From positions 2,675,532 through 2,739,531 of the forward strand of contig BCJX01000001.1 in assembly GCA_001600415.1 (NCBI GenBank): a DNA stretch of 64,000 nucleotides. The letters are read 5' to 3'. Below are positions 32,642 to 44,595 of this stretch, in pieces. Each line of letters opens with the position of its first letter. The stretch's first letter is position 1. Made by a program: the position numbers and the translations under genes. The stretch comes from Pascua guehoae. Lineage: Eukaryota; Basidiomycota; Tremellomycetes; Trichosporonales; Trichosporonaceae. The notes under the pieces were generated by a model. It saw only the letters and a program-made list of their open reading frames with translations, was not told where the DNA came from and ran no database searches.

Positions 32642-34722
32642 GGTTGCGCCAGAGTGGAGCAAGGTATGGGAAAGCGAATGTAGAGAGCACGCCCGCTTTT
32701 AGAGGGCGATTTTGTTTTGTTTTGTTTTTTTTTGTCTAGTGAAAGTGGTGAGGCTGAGCTGAGAGTGGGTTGAAGAAGAAGGGATGGGGGTCACACGAGC
32801 AGGTTCAAATACTCTTGTCCATCGCATCGCTCAGCGACTGCTACGCCGGCGGGCGGCACACCAGGCTCGTTTCGGACACCGAAAAAACCGAGCACAAAAA
32901 CCCATTAGCCTGGTTCTGTTCCAAATGTGAGTCTTGGCCGCGGTCGCGTCCAGACCAGGAAGACCAGTCTCTACGCTAGCATGCCGTGGTCAGCGGTTGA
33001 TGTTACTGTCTTGGCAAAGTGGACTTAAGGAGTACGAGTCTTGGCGACAAGATGCACTAGGGGGCGTCTTACGCCGTTGATCCACAGGATTGTTGGGTAT
33101 TGAGGGTTCATTGGTGCGGCTGCGGCCGTCATGGTGCGTTGTGGGGTGGAAAATCGGCCGAACGCCATGATCCATAAAATCATCTCATAGGCTTAATCTG
33201 ATAAGAAAGTCGTCAGGAACACTCCAAATCAGGGTCCTCTGTCCCCGTCACGGGCCCAGGTCCAGGTTCCGCCTTGCGGGGGGTATGCTGCAGGCCAGGT
33301 GCTGCGCGTCTCCTTTGTTTCGGTGTGGTGGTGATGCATCAGATTTCTTGTGCATACCGCTACAATTGATGCCCAGATGCCCACCATGCGCGGCCGGTGT
33401 TCCGTGGGTTACTGAAAGACGAGGGTCGTCCGAAAAAATCGACCAATCACTACGTCTCCATCGCACCATCAAGCTAGTTACGGCATTTTTCCCATCTTCT
33501 GTGCAAGGGCGCAGCACATGGTGCCAGTAACACGGCAGCTAGTGACTCGCAGCACATGATGCCCAAGCACACATGTACAATGATTGGCTCGATTGTAGGC
33601 CGACCCTTTCGTCACCTCACCGCACATGACACTCTGGCACGGCCGCAACGTTGAATGGTTATTGGTGGAAGCATAGGCCCATCTCTTAGTGCCCCGGAGC
33701 GCCCCGGTGAAACCCTGGCTCATGTTAGCGTTGAAACAACCGCGGCTCCCATATCGTCTTTCTCGGGTGGCTGGACCGGTCACACACCGCTGCGCTGGAC
33801 GCTGCGGATTGATGCAACAGAAAAAAAGTTGTGCATGATGATGACCTGTGGATGGACCTTGGCCAACCAATCGAAACGCCGTAAAAGCTAAGACGTCGGG
33901 CTTTGCAAACGTCCACATACAAAGTAGAACCAGATCACAGGACTGGGAGCCTTGCGGATTGACAGTCGATTGAGTGCGGGGTTTGCCACACCGTGTGCCT
34001 TCTCCACAAGCCATTGGGGGGCCAACGCGTAGGATTTTTGCCCTCAAGACGACCAATTAACCCATTCATTTCCTGCGGCTTGTTTGCACCGGTTCGGGTC
34101 CGGTGAGACGACAGGAGGAGTAGACTGTGAAAAGGAGAGACGCCAAGCCAAGAGCGTAGCTGCAGCAGCCAAGCGATGGGATCGCCCTCGCCGCGCCGGC
34201 CGCGGTCCAAGGCCAAGAACAAATCTCAAGATGAAATGTGATGAGATGTGTGATGTGAGGGGTGGGGGTGGTGCTCGAGCACAGGCCAGATCTCGACTGT
34301 ACGCCACGAAAGCGGACCGAACGCGATGCGTTCCGAAAGATGCAAAATAATTCATCCATCGGACACCCGACTCCGTGGCAACGGCCGGCTGGCTGGCCGA
34401 TGTTCCGGCTGTCGACACGCCGTGGATCTGCATCGCATCTTTCCCCATCCATTTTTCATCTTTTCGTATCTGATAGCTGATCCTGCTGGATCCCCACAAC
34501 ACTGAATCGCATATCTGATATCTGATACTGCTGAATCCCCGAACCGCAACCCACGACCAAAATTCGGACACCAAGTATCATCCAAACACACGCGCCGCCA
34601 ACAAGGCAAGCAACATCCAACAATACATCAGGTAACATGTACACGGCATCCGCTCTACATGAAGCGATCTCTACGGGCACATCGGTACGGCTCGCTCCCT
34701 GCACGTCGATGGGGCCATTGGC
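32642..34722. other. Promoter of the siderophore transporter and gene-poor stretch
   Basis: About 2 kb without a supported gene. Holds a poly-T-rich leader (32709-32733), the ATCTGATAA element at 33196, and a pair of related 30-base blocks around 34470-34540 with TATCTGAT. Minus frames at 33478-34056 and 34044-34574 lack motifs. Confidence 0.5.
33196..33204 (+). promoter_or_regulatory. ATCTGATAA, candidate iron-responsive GATA-factor site
   Basis: Exact match to the ATCWGATAA consensus of the fungal iron repressors (Urbs1/SreA/Sfu1-type), 555 bases upstream of the siderophore-transporter start. Position and gene function agree; binding is inferred. Confidence 0.55.
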
Positions 34723-35733
34723 TCAAATCCTAACGGCAGACTTGGGTTCTTTTGCCGAAGTGGACAAGTGAGTGGTGGCTGTGGACGTGGTCGAGGCGTC
34801 GCGGGAGGACGACGCCTTGGCGGCACTGTGCTTCTTCTCTGGGCGTGGGAGGCAGTTGTCGGGATGGAATGGATGAGCCTTGGGCAAGCTCGAAGCGGGT
34901 GCGGTAATGGGCCGATTGACAGGGCGCTTGGGCGCCCACTGCAACGGGGCAGTGGTGCCGGGGGTGCCAAACGTCAGGTCCGGGGGGTGTGCGTGGGAAG
35001 TGTGCGAAGCTGGAGGGATGGGTAAAGTAGTGGGCGCGACGACCGAGGGTGGTGGTGCAACGATGTAACCTGGGGGTGTGCGGTTGGAGCGGTTGGCGGT
35101 CCTGGAAGTTGGTTGAATTTGCTGGTTTGGGCCCGTTGACATGCCTCGTGGGCGGGCAGGGACAGGGATGGGGATGGGGAGCCCAAGCGTTGACGAGGTG
35201 GCGGCAGGGGTCGAGCGAGAGCTGTACGGCAAAGCAGCCCCAGGGCTGTGCGGGGGCGGCGCCGCGGGGGTCTGGGACGGTGATGGTGTGGCTGAGTGGC
35301 CATGGGCTCGATCCAGGCGGTAAGGAGGAAAGCCTGGGGACCCAGGTGGTGTGGTTCCGGGGGACGGCAGGGGCAGCGTGTCCCCCAGTGGGGAGATTGA
35401 AGAGATTGAGCGTGTGCGGAAGAGACGTGTAAACTGGAGGCGAATCTTGGTCGACGGCCGCCATGTCGTCGTCCCGTCGTCCTCAGTAAACATCAGGCTC
35501 AGCGGTGTGGATGGGCGATCATACTCGACGTCGTCGTCGTGCTCGCCGTCATAACGGGGATATGCCGAGTCGGGCATTCCGTCCTGTGCGTCCTGGCGTG
35601 AGCTGGTGTATGTGTGGCTTTTGCGACCTACGCGCCACCCGCACTCGGTCCCCAGCCCCAGTATTCCCAAGTGGCTCTGGTTGTCATCCGGTGACCCAGT
35701 AATGAGACATTGGCGATGGTGGCGCTTGAGCAT
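34723..35733 (-). CDS. Pro/Ser/Thr-rich hypothetical protein
   Basis: Single-exon frame of 336 residues starting at the first ATG (35733). No domain recognised. Residues ~25-85 are mixed and acidic (DDDVEYDRP), followed by FTRLFRTRSISSIS and then almost 200 residues of Pro, Ser, Thr and Ala, ending in a Lys/Ser-rich tail. Low complexity could make a long frame by chance in GC-rich DNA, yet third-position and amino-acid bias are those of fungal disordered proteins. Possibly a regulatory or scaffold protein; function unknown. Confidence 0.45.
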   Translation of the reverse strand: MLKRHHRQCLITGSPDDNQSHLGILGLGTECGWRVGRKSHTYTSSRQDAQDGMPDSAYPRYDGEHDDDVEYDRPSTPLSLMFTEDDGTTTWRPSTKIRLQFTRLFRTRSISSISPLGDTLPLPSPGTTPPGSPGFPPYRLDRAHGHSATPSPSQTPAAPPPHSPGAALPYSSRSTPAATSSTLGLPIPIPVPARPRGMSTGPNQQIQPTSRTANRSNRTPPGYIVAPPPSVVAPTTLPIPPASHTSHAHPPDLTFGTPGTTAPLQWAPKRPVNRPITAPASSLPKAHPFHPDNCLPRPEKKHSAAKASSSRDASTTSTATTHLSTSAKEPKSAVRI

Positions 35734-36845
35734 GCTGTAGTGTTGCGAGGTGGATAAGTGACAAAGGTGGTCAGCAATGAACAATGATAAAAGAGGACTC
35801 GCGACAACGAGAGGGAGCCATGATCACAGACAAAGAAGCATTAATCTGTCGCGAACTGGATGGCAAGGCCGCCTCCGCCGGTAATGGGCCAAAGGAGGGT
35901 GGTGACGGGCGGATGGTCAAAGCGGTGGTGGCGCAACGCGAAGGCCATTTTCGTCAACGCTGGAGTGGTCTCAACAGTGCAGGTGAGGGCCACCCGACGG
36001 CCCAGGCAAGCAATATCGCTGTCTCGAGCAGCATCCTCGTGAATGCACAAGCAAGGGACTTGAGACTTGAATAATCCCTCTTTCACTCAACAGTTGGCAT
36101 GATTTCTCTTTGATGAACAAGCTCCAAGTGGCTCCAGAAGACCGGTCTCTGCGCGTGGAGACGGCAGTTGTCCGACCATGCAAGCACTTTGTCGGTCGAT
36201 CATCGAACCCGGCAGCACTCTGCATTCTAATCTTCTCATGGGAACCAAGCGCACAGCCCAAATTGAATGGACCAAGCGGCGCCAAGGCACCACTTGAGGA
36301 CATGCAGAAGTGCTGTGCGGCATGTGTGGAAAAGGGGTGGCCACATGGTGGCCGCCACCAGTGGCTTGTAGCGCCACCTGCACCCTAACTTTATCGACAC
36401 TTTGAGGAAGAAGGCGTCGCGTCAGTGTTGGGTCATTGTCATCCATGAACCGAGAAAAATAACTTGTTGTAGTTTGGCATACATTGTGCGAAACGCACGC
36501 GCGCATCGGTACTTTTTGTTTGTTCGGTTCCCAATCAACCACTCGGATCCGGGCTCACCCGTTAGAACCCGGTATGTGATTTCGTCCACTGCAGGGGTCG
36601 GCGAATTCCATCCATAACCGGGTCTGTTTTACCTAGGAAATGAGACCTGGAGGACCTTCCGATCGAGGATTGTCGCCCAGCGCTTGCGCAAAGCCACTCT
36701 TCTTGTCATTTTGGCCGCGTGAGGCCAAAAGGGAATGGTCGATCACATTGGGGACTCCTGGTGACACCCGTCCGCACCATCGGACAGTCTCTTTTGGCGA
36801 CCTACTTACTAACTCTGCTGTAGACACTAGAGCAGCAAAAGAGAA
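35734..36845. other. Intergenic region, no gene seen
   Basis: Between the Pro-rich gene and tRNA-Ser; short overlapping frames on both strands only. Confidence 0.5.
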
Positions 36846-36926
36846 CGACAACGACATGATTCGAACATGTGCTCCCGAAGGAAGTTGATTTCGAGTCAAC
36901 CGCGTTAACCACTCCGCCACGTTGCC
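36846..36926 (-). tRNA. tRNA-Ser(CGA), no intron
   Basis: GGCAACG/CGTTGTC acceptor with discriminator G, anticodon CGA in loop CTCGAAA, stem GTTGA/TCAAC, long variable arm, T-arm ACATG TTCGAAT CATGT. Unlike most tRNAs here it is uninterrupted. Confidence 0.9.
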
Positions 36927-37108
36927 CTCATAATCTTCCGGGGGTATCAACGTGCACCCCTCGATGCCCAAGGTCATCGATTCACAGAATCCTAGAGGAG
37001 GGGCATGGAGAAAGGGAGGCGGGAAGGATGAGTTGGGGTCGCATGACAAGAAACGACATATCTACGAGGTACTACGGTCTGGCTCCAATGGGAGCCGACT
37101 CCTAAACT

Positions 37109-38775
37109 TCAATGAGACCTGGTGGCCAGATAGGCGCGGACCTGTGGGTCCAGCTTGGGTCGCGGGAGCTTGAGGATCCGGAGCAGATCGTGCGGCTTTT
37201 TCCCTTCCTCACGAAGAATTACCAGGCTCGATATCGTACCTGGTTCATCGCCAACGGTGAACTGGCAAGTGTCTCCGTGATATATAGTCTCGACTGTAAA
37301 GCTCCCACGGCGTAGAGATGGGCATGCCGCTGAGAAAGCGGTTGCAAGAGTCAATGCGGCCCGAGCGGCAAGATAGAGCAGGGCATGTGAGTATGATGTG
37401 CCGTACGACTGGGTCCAAGTCCGGCGCTTCTCAATCGGCGCCCCGGCGAGGATAGAGCGGACGTCCACGACAGGCACGTATGAGTCGCCCGAGTTGTCCT
37501 CTGAGAACAGGAAGGCGTCCGAGTGATTACCCTCGACGCGGTCCTCTTCAGCAAGCACAATGCCAATACCGAAGTCCAGCGACTCGAGGTTTTTGAACGC
37601 GGCGAGACGGTTGGCAAAGTCGGGCTGGAGTCAGTCAACGAACCCCCGCGGAACCTGGCGCACTCACGACCATTGCCACCCCACTTCCGTTGCCCGATAT
37701 CTCGAAAACAGGCTCCGCGTCCATGGACGCAAACCGTGCAATGATGTCGTCATCGCCGAGGGCTGGCCCCTCACCGTTGCCTGCCCAGTGGGGCATGGGG
37801 GCTAGCGCCACGTGTCGCAGGTTGGGAGCGGCAGCGGGGATGAGGTCGAGGAAAGCTAGGAGCCCGCTAACGTCCGGGTGGTCGTCAACGACGTAGCTGC
37901 ATTGCAGCGTTGTCAATTGGGACAGCATCTTCCGGGCCTTTTCGACGAGGAGGTCTGAGGTTGCCCCTGCACATGAGGCACATATCACTTCTTCACACAC
38001 TGGCTCCGTTGGGCCAATCTGCAGCACGCGCAGCGGCGCAGCGAGGAGGGAGATCACGGCGGGATCATGCAAGTTGCCCAGGTTGAGGGAGAGGGCTCGA
38101 AGCCGTGAGGTGCGAAGATTGTCGAGCGAGAGTGGTCCGCTGCCACGTTCCGTGGGGCCATTGTCGTTGCCATTGTCGTCGTCCTCAACTCCCTCATGAG
38201 AAGCTGCCTCATTGTGGCCATTATCGCTCGTGCCGTTGTTTTCGTCGTCCCTCGCATCGTCACTCTCCCGATCGTCCTCGCTGTCGCTGCCAAAGGTGAA
38301 CCGACTGTCGTCCCCTGCGTTGAGTATGAGCACTTCTAGCGCAGGATATGCCGTGAGAATCCTGCGCAGTGTCCTGCTCAGCGGCGACCATTCGTCCTCA
38401 ATCGTTACGCTCACGCAGCTGCTGTCAGTCTGTTTGGTAGGCGGTTGACACAGCTGTGACGACGCACCGGACGCCCGCACAGACTAGTTTACTCTGGTCC
38501 TGCTCCTCCTCGATTGCTTCCAATCCCGTAAAGTGAACCGATATTGGGCCATATGGTACCAAATCACGGAGGCGGCGGCACGTCGACCGCAAGGCCCACG
38601 ATTTGTTCGGACCCGAGGGCTGGTGATAGTTCGGGTCCAAGTCGCCCCAGTCGAGAGCGCTGCATTGCGAGATTGGATCCTCGAAAAACGTGGGGAGAGG
38701 GAAGAGTGCGGTAGCGTTGAGGTAGTATGCTACCTCTAGGAGGAGCTCGTTTGGAAGGGATAGAAGGGATGGCAT
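37109..38775 (-). CDS. F-box-like protein with acidic linker
   Basis: Three exons, from 38775 downwards: 38468-38775, 37668-38421, 37109-37624; 525 residues. The N-terminus LLSLPNELLLEVAYYLN (about 4-20) is an F-box start, which docks to Skp1 in SCF ubiquitin ligases; CRRLRDLVP completes it. The middle has a very acidic Asp/Asn/Glu stretch, and the rest shows scattered Leu-rich segments that could be degenerate LRRs for substrate choice. The first intron is only 46 nt; the acceptor ending CTGACAG was taken because the nearer AACAG breaks the frame with the GTGCGT donor. Target proteins unknown. Confidence 0.65.
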
Positions 38776-39075
38776 GGTGTTGATGAGATGAGTACCAGAA
38801 GATGATGTTAGACGCTGTCAGGAGGTTGAGGTTGATTTGTTGTGTTGTGTCGTGTCATCATGAACATTTCAGGCACCCGAGGCACAAAGGCACAAACCAG
38901 CAACCAGCAGCCACAACTCCCCCATCGTTGCAGTGTTCAGATGCAAGACATTCCCACTCGTGTACGAAAAGAAAGCCTGTAAACAAATACCCGTATGCAG
39001 ACCCAGTAGCATTCCCACTTGCTCCCCCGACTGTTCTACACACCAAAAACGGTAAGAGACATTGTCTCTTGAGAT

Positions 39076-39146
39076 TACATCGTAGGGGAGTCGAACCCCT
39101 GCCGCTACTGTGGGAAAGTAGCATGATACCGTTTCACCAACGATGT
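39076..39146 (-). tRNA. tRNA-Gly(CCC), no intron
   Basis: ACATCGT/ACGATGT acceptor, D-arm TGGTGAAACGGTATCATG, anticodon CCC in loop TTCCCAC, stem CTACT/AGTAG, T-arm AGGGG TTCGACT CCCCT. Confidence 0.9.
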
Positions 39147-39465
39147 CGAACGGTCATAAACTTGGCTGTCACCCAGTGTGAAGGAGAGGAGACAGTGGAG
39201 GATCCGATGAGAACTTCCGATTGCCTTGTCCTCCAAGATATCTGATCCTTCCGTAGAGTCGCCTCTGGTTACTGACACACAGCCCCAAGGCTGCATTCAT
39301 CCCAGGCACTCTAGTGGGGTAGCGAACGCGTCGGTCACCTCTGGTCTCCGCCATTCTGCCATTTCTTGCCCGTATTGAATAGTCTTGTAAGCGTACTGAT
39401 GAGCCTAATATTCTGTGTCGGTATACAACATATTGTTACATCCTATATAACAAGACACTCTCTCG
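39147..39465. other. Short gene-free region
   Basis: 3' side of the next minus-strand gene and upstream of tRNA-Gly; nothing further seen. Confidence 0.5.
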
Positions 39466-40851
39466 CTACCTGTCAACGTATTCAGACGCTTCCTCTTTCG
39501 TCTCAACTGCGAATGTCTCCTCCCCCACCAATGCCCGATACTCGGCAAGAGTAAGAAAGTGGATGGGGGGCAGTTCTACGACGCCAGTGACGATGTGCAC
39601 GCGAAACTCCATCAGTTGTTGGTAGACTGCCAAGACCATTTTAAACTTGGTGGTAACGGATGGACCAAGGCAGGCGGGCGCGATGTCCAGGAGGCCGACC
39701 AGTGTATACTCGACCGTGTTGTTCATCATCATATCCTGGCAGATGCAGTCAAGCCTAAGCTCATGAAGATTATGTGGGACTGCGGGAGGGATGAAGATGT
39801 AAACCAGGCATTCGAGCGACGGCGGGTAGGGGTACACCGCTGAGGGGCGGTAGAGCTCTGGAGGACCTGGACGGGCCTCTGGAGGGCAGGGTACCGACAT
39901 CATGTTGACGACGTATTTTGCCACACCATTAGGTATGCTTGGTAGGCCGCTACTACCCCGAAGGTCGGTAAACAGGATGTGCGTAATGCCAGGAAAAGTG
40001 AGGCTGTTGGCCCTGAGCAGATGAATATCCTCTTCGTAGTCTTCCCTGGTGCGCATGGTATGCACATTGGGGAAGGCTTGGTGCAGGCTTTTCAGCGTCG
40101 AAGCCGCGAGCCGAAGGGCTTCCAGGTCGAGGATACGGGTATGCGTAAAATGCGGGATGGTGCGGAGATAGCTGGCAGGGACAGTGTATTGGAATGCTTT
40201 GTTGAGTGTGGGGCAACCACAAAACAGGTCCGTCTTGGGCCAAGAGTGTCTTCGCCTCACTGCGTCCCTGTCCATGGCCATGTTGCTCTCGACCGCATTG
40301 TCAAAGTCGTGATGGGAGAGGGCATGCTCTGATCCATCGACTTCCATGTCGCTGTGGCTGTCGAGAGAGACCGACGGCCCGTCGCGTGACATCCCGTCCC
40401 CGTCTCCACCGAACAAGGCTGCTATGCTCAATCCGCCGCTCTCGTCGAAATCACCATACTCGTCGCTGTAGCTGTCGCTTCCGAGGAGGGTGTTGGTTAT
40501 TCCATCGACATGGTAATTCTTGCCCATATAGAACGCATCCTCGTCCTCGCGGGCAATTTCGATCCCTTCGCTGCCACTGCGCGGAAGGAGGAGTGGCAGC
40601 CTCCGCGACAAACCATCGCCCTCGACTGTCGCCCATCCCGATTCGGGGCAGATACGCACTGTCACACATTTGAACAGAATCGCATCGACACGATCTCGCC
40701 ATTCTCGCGACGTTGTGCGGAGGGCAAGGAGGCTGGCGTGTGGGGCCGCGTGAAGGATCGCACAGAGGATGTGTGGGAAAGCCGTTTGGTCGATGACCGT
40801 GGTGGGCGCAGCGGTGTGGCAGCAGGCAGTTAGCACTGGCAAACAACCCAT
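39466..40851 (-). CDS. F-box-like lineage-family protein
   Basis: Single-exon gene for 461 residues. Residues ~22-55 (FPHILCAILHAA, SLLALRTTSREWRDRVD) form a degenerate F-box-like module found repeatedly in this window. An acidic Asp/Ser-rich loop follows (about 120-190). The latter half alternates hydrophobic strands and helices in an LRR-like rhythm, including ITHILFTDLRG and LECLVYIFIPP. The end reads HFLTLAEYRALVGEE, closely matching the end of the gene at 57210-58795 (SFLTRQEYAATMSADEF). The two are therefore paralogues. Role unknown; an SCF substrate adaptor is one possibility. Confidence 0.65.
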   Translation of the reverse strand: MGCLPVLTACCHTAAPTTVIDQTAFPHILCAILHAAPHASLLALRTTSREWRDRVDAILFKCVTVRICPESGWATVEGDGLSRRLPLLLPRSGSEGIEIAREDEDAFYMGKNYHVDGITNTLLGSDSYSDEYGDFDESGGLSIAALFGGDGDGMSRDGPSVSLDSHSDMEVDGSEHALSHHDFDNAVESNMAMDRDAVRRRHSWPKTDLFCGCPTLNKAFQYTVPASYLRTIPHFTHTRILDLEALRLAASTLKSLHQAFPNVHTMRTREDYEEDIHLLRANSLTFPGITHILFTDLRGSSGLPSIPNGVAKYVVNMMSVPCPPEARPGPPELYRPSAVYPYPPSLECLVYIFIPPAVPHNLHELRLDCICQDMMMNNTVEYTLVGLLDIAPACLGPSVTTKFKMVLAVYQQLMEFRVHIVTGVVELPPIHFLTLAEYRALVGEETFAVETKEEASEYVDR

Positions 40852-41598
40852 GGAAGAGCATTGCTATCATCGTCACCCCTTTGCACACAGCATCTCAGGC
40901 AGCACTTCCACCGGAACTTCTCTACAAAGGCAGTATCGTTTCTGTGGACGGTGGGAGGATGAGAGTCGGAAGTGTGGTCTATATTCTGGGGAGGGTAAAT
41001 GGCACCCACCACTCACATCGGGAGGAGGAAGTGGGCATCTCGGACATGTGCATCCAGGACGTCGAGGTGCGTTGTCTATATGTCGTAGGAGGCTGGCGCA
41101 GTGGTAATCTGACGAATGAATGATGGAACAAACAAGCGGAAGATGCAAGTGGCAACAGGTGACGATCGATGCACTGATCGGTCATTGCCGACGCTGGAGC
41201 GGAAGCAAATTGTTATCCTTATCATTCAGCCTGATTGCACGGGCAATCTCTCAACCTCAAACACGCTCTAAACCCTCTGATACCTTTGTAGCGTGTTCCG
41301 CCTGATTGAGAAGCCATCCTCGCTCTCCTCGCTCACTTCGCCAGCTGTTCCCTCATTACTCATTGCCCATCTTGCCAGGATCGGCATGCTGCTTCATTAC
41401 GAACGATGCGGAGCTTGAAGTGGCCGTGCCTGCGTCACATGAGGGCCAGAGTATGGAAGCGCCAAGTGGGAACGGCGAAGGCCGTGCTATAACTGGCAAC
41501 AGCAGATGGTGGTCTCGAGACCTAATAACAACCCCATCGCCTTTCCCTCTCATTTATCACTTCCCTTCTCTGTTCATCCCACCTCACTCACTCAAACA
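40852..41598. other. Promoter region of the APC permease
   Basis: No gene seen. Contains paired GATA motifs at 41213-41223 (see separate entry) and a pyrimidine-rich leader before 41599. Confidence 0.5.
41213..41224 (-). promoter_or_regulatory. Two adjacent GATA motifs, candidate nitrogen-control sites
   Basis: On the minus strand TGATAAGGATAAC holds two GATAA cores six bases apart, about 380 bases upstream of the amino-acid/GABA-type permease. Fungal AreA/Gat1-type activators favour such pairs. Inference from motif and gene class only. Confidence 0.3.
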
Positions 41599-44389
41599 AT
41601 GGAGAAATCTCTCGCATACGAGTACGAACACAAGGAGGCTGGTCAAGGTTCAGACCCCGACCTGCCCACGAAACTCGAGGCAGATGGAGTAGGTAACGAA
41701 CAACCTGGCGGGCCTCACGCAGGGAAGCATGTCGTCAACGGAATCGACCAAGGTGCCGACCTCGAGCGCAACTTCTCGTTCATCTCCGCACTGGGCCTCG
41801 CATTTACGCTCTTGAATACCTGGACTGGTGAGTTGCTACACAGGATAACCTGAGACCAGGCGCAGAAGGAACCGTGGAGAGAAGTGCCGCGAAAGGTGTT
41901 GGTGGCTACTGGCCCCACTATGGATTGAGGGGCGACCTACAGACTGTCTGTAGTGTAAGGGATGGAGAGTGTTGGGCTGATTTGCGGCAATGAAGTTCTC
42001 AATGCTCAAAGCACCCACACAATGATGAAAGAGAGCTACCTACGCTCGGCAGTGCTAGGAGCGTCATCGATGGCCTGATTCCACGATATTGATCACAATA
42101 AACACGATACTGACAAACAGCCATGTAAGTCGACCAACACAAAAAAGTATTTGAGTGACGACATTAACTCGCAACAGGGCAGCCGCGTAAGTTTTGTTGG
42201 GTTTTGTGCGCGTCCACGAATGCTGACGCTTGTCTTATGTCCTATTATGTATTTGTCTAACTGCGACTATCACGCCTCTCCTCCTTTAAACATCCAGTCT
42301 TCCCGTCGGTCTTGCAGCAGGCGGTAGCGTTACGATGCTCTGGGGCTTGATCACATCGGGTGTCGGCCAGACCCTGGTCGCAACATCTCTGTGAGTTCGA
42401 CTTTCTTCCAAGGGGTTATTGCCTGAGTAACCATCGACGTCTACACCCAGATTTGTGCTAATACCTAGCGCTGAGATTTGCCACGTCCTCCCCCTTGCTG
42501 GCGGACAATATGATTGGACTTGTACGTTTCAGCCCTCATTGACAGCACCTCTCATTCTAGGTGGTCGCTGTTAACCATTGTAGATGCCATCGCGCCTCCG
42601 GCCTGGAAGAAACGCCTGTCCTTCTTCGTGGGATGGATGGCTTGTGCCGGCTGGGTAACACTCTACGCTGCGGCAGCTGCCCTTACTCAGGGGCTGTTGA
42701 TGGGGTAAGTCGACCGAGGAACAAGGAAGAGGAAACGGAAAGTGGCATCACTGCGATGCTCCTTTTACTAACGACCAGCATCTTCTCCCTTTGGAACGAA
42801 GCGTACGACCCACAGCGGTGGCAAGCATTCCTTGTCATCCTGTTGTTTGTACTTATCGCCTCCGCGCTCAACATTTTTGGCGTGCGCATCCTCCCCGCTG
42901 TCGACTGGTTCTCGGGTGTATGGAGCATTACGGGCATGCTGATCATCATGATCACTCTCCTGGCATGCTCGTCGGGTTACTATGAGCCACCCAAGATGGT
43001 GTTCTCCACGTTCACAAATGAGACTGGGGTGAGTAGATTTATGCTCGGTCCCGCTCAGGAAGAGGCTTCCATCCCTACAGACCCACTACCGTCCCACTGC
43101 CGCTACCACGAGAACCCATCCGTTGCCATACTAACTTACAGTGGCCTGCTGGATTTGCATTCATCCTTGGAATGCTGCAGAGCACCCTCACAACGTCGTC
43201 GTTTGACGCTGTCGCCCACCTTGTCGAAGAGATGCCCCAGCCTGCGAGGAACGCTCCAAAGGTTATGTGAGTTGTTCAAGCAGCGTTGCTCAACCCTTGC
43301 CAGGTTCCTAACTTGCAGGATCCTTACTCCTATCACTGGCGTCGTCAGCGCATGGCCCTTCATGGTTGTCCTCCTGTTCTGCATGAGGGACTGGGACGGA
43401 GTCCTTAGCTCGGCATCGGGACCACTCCTTGAGATCTACCACCAATCGACAAACAGCAAGGTTGGAGTGAGTAAGCAGTAAGGTTGCCGTGCAGGTCATG
43501 GAAGGTGTGACTGCGATAATTACTGATTGTCGTGCTTGAATTTGGAGTGAATCTCCCCAATGGCGGTCCACGCTGACCACAGGCCACATGTCTCATGATG
43601 TTCAACCTCTTGGCAATGCTCTTCTGCACACAGAGTGTGTGCACGATCGTGAGCCGCATGCTCATGTCTTTCTGCCGCGACCGTGGCCTCGGACGTGTGT
43701 CTCACTTCCTCGCCCCTGTGCACGCTCGGCTCAAGGTACCCCTCGCGTCCATTGTATTTGCTACGGCGTGGGTCATTGTTTTTGGTCTTATTTGTGAGTA
43801 TCATCCAGAGCGGGTTAACGGCTCTTGAGCTTACTCCAGATCTCGGCTCGTCGGTCGCGCTCAATGCCATCCTCTCTGCGGCCCTCCTCTTCCTCGAAAT
43901 CAGTTACTGCGTGCCTAGTGCGTACCAATTGGGCAGTACATGGACTGTGGCCCACTCCTTCACCGTGTACCGCAGCTAACAGTAGTCATTATCCTCCTCA
44001 TCCGCGGCGACAAGGTGTTTGAAGGCCACAAACGGTCCTGGTCACTTGGACGCTGGCGACGTGAGTCCATTTTCGGAACCCTGAGCGGCGTCCCTTGTGG
44101 TTGTCAACGTGACAGGTTCCCCCACAACTGCTCTCACCACTCTGCATTCAACCATGCTCACATCCCAGCCATCATCAACATCCTCGCCCTCTGCTTCCTC
44201 GCCATCACATCAGTCAGCTTCCTCTTCCCTCCAGCCCTTCCCGTCTCGGGCAGCTCGATGAACTACGCCTGCGTCGTGTTCGCGATTGTCTTGATCATGT
44301 GCGCGGTCACGTGGCTCATCGACGGCCACAAGAACTTCCATGGTCCAGGGGAGCTCGAGGAGCGGCTTCACAAGGCCGAGAATGCGTAG
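41599..44389 (+). CDS. APC-type amino-acid/GABA/choline permease with micro-exons
   Basis: Thirteen exons: 41599-41827, 42121-42124, 42178-42186, 42298-42390, 42469-42521, 42584-42704, 42779-43028, 43142-43266, 43319-43466, 43583-43793, 43840-43917, 43983-44060, 44169-44389; 539 residues. Predicted plasma- or vacuolar-membrane importer of amino acids, GABA or choline. Family landmarks are FSFISALGLAFTLLNTWT, LPVGLAAGGSVTMLWG, LPLAGGQYDWTY, WKKRLSFFVGW and the terminal FLFPPALPVSGSSMNYA. Joining exons of 4 and 9 nt restores NTWT-AMAA-ALPVG, which matches the invariant first-helix region; no longer alternative keeps frame. The acceptor at 44168 gives LGRWRPIINILAL, also family-like. Confidence 0.8.
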
Positions 44390-44595
44390 AAGAGGAGACG
44401 GGCATGGTTCTATTTCGACGCTTTTGAGCCTAGGTAATGATTGTACCCACGTTATGGATTTACACTTTGTACAGGCGGTCAGTTGAGGCTACATCCGCTG
44501 CTGCTATGAAGACCACCTCTCGCATGCATCTGTTGGCCGCAATCGCTCAACCAAAGGCCACAGGCGAACTCCTTCACGAGCGAAAAAGTAAGGGC

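Noticed and set aside
32801..32825. AGGTTCAAAT resembling a tRNA T-arm
   Set aside because: No acceptor, D-arm or anticodon arm around it.
33478..34574. Two overlapping minus frames behind the siderophore transporter promoter
   Set aside because: Mutually overlapping in different phases with no motifs.
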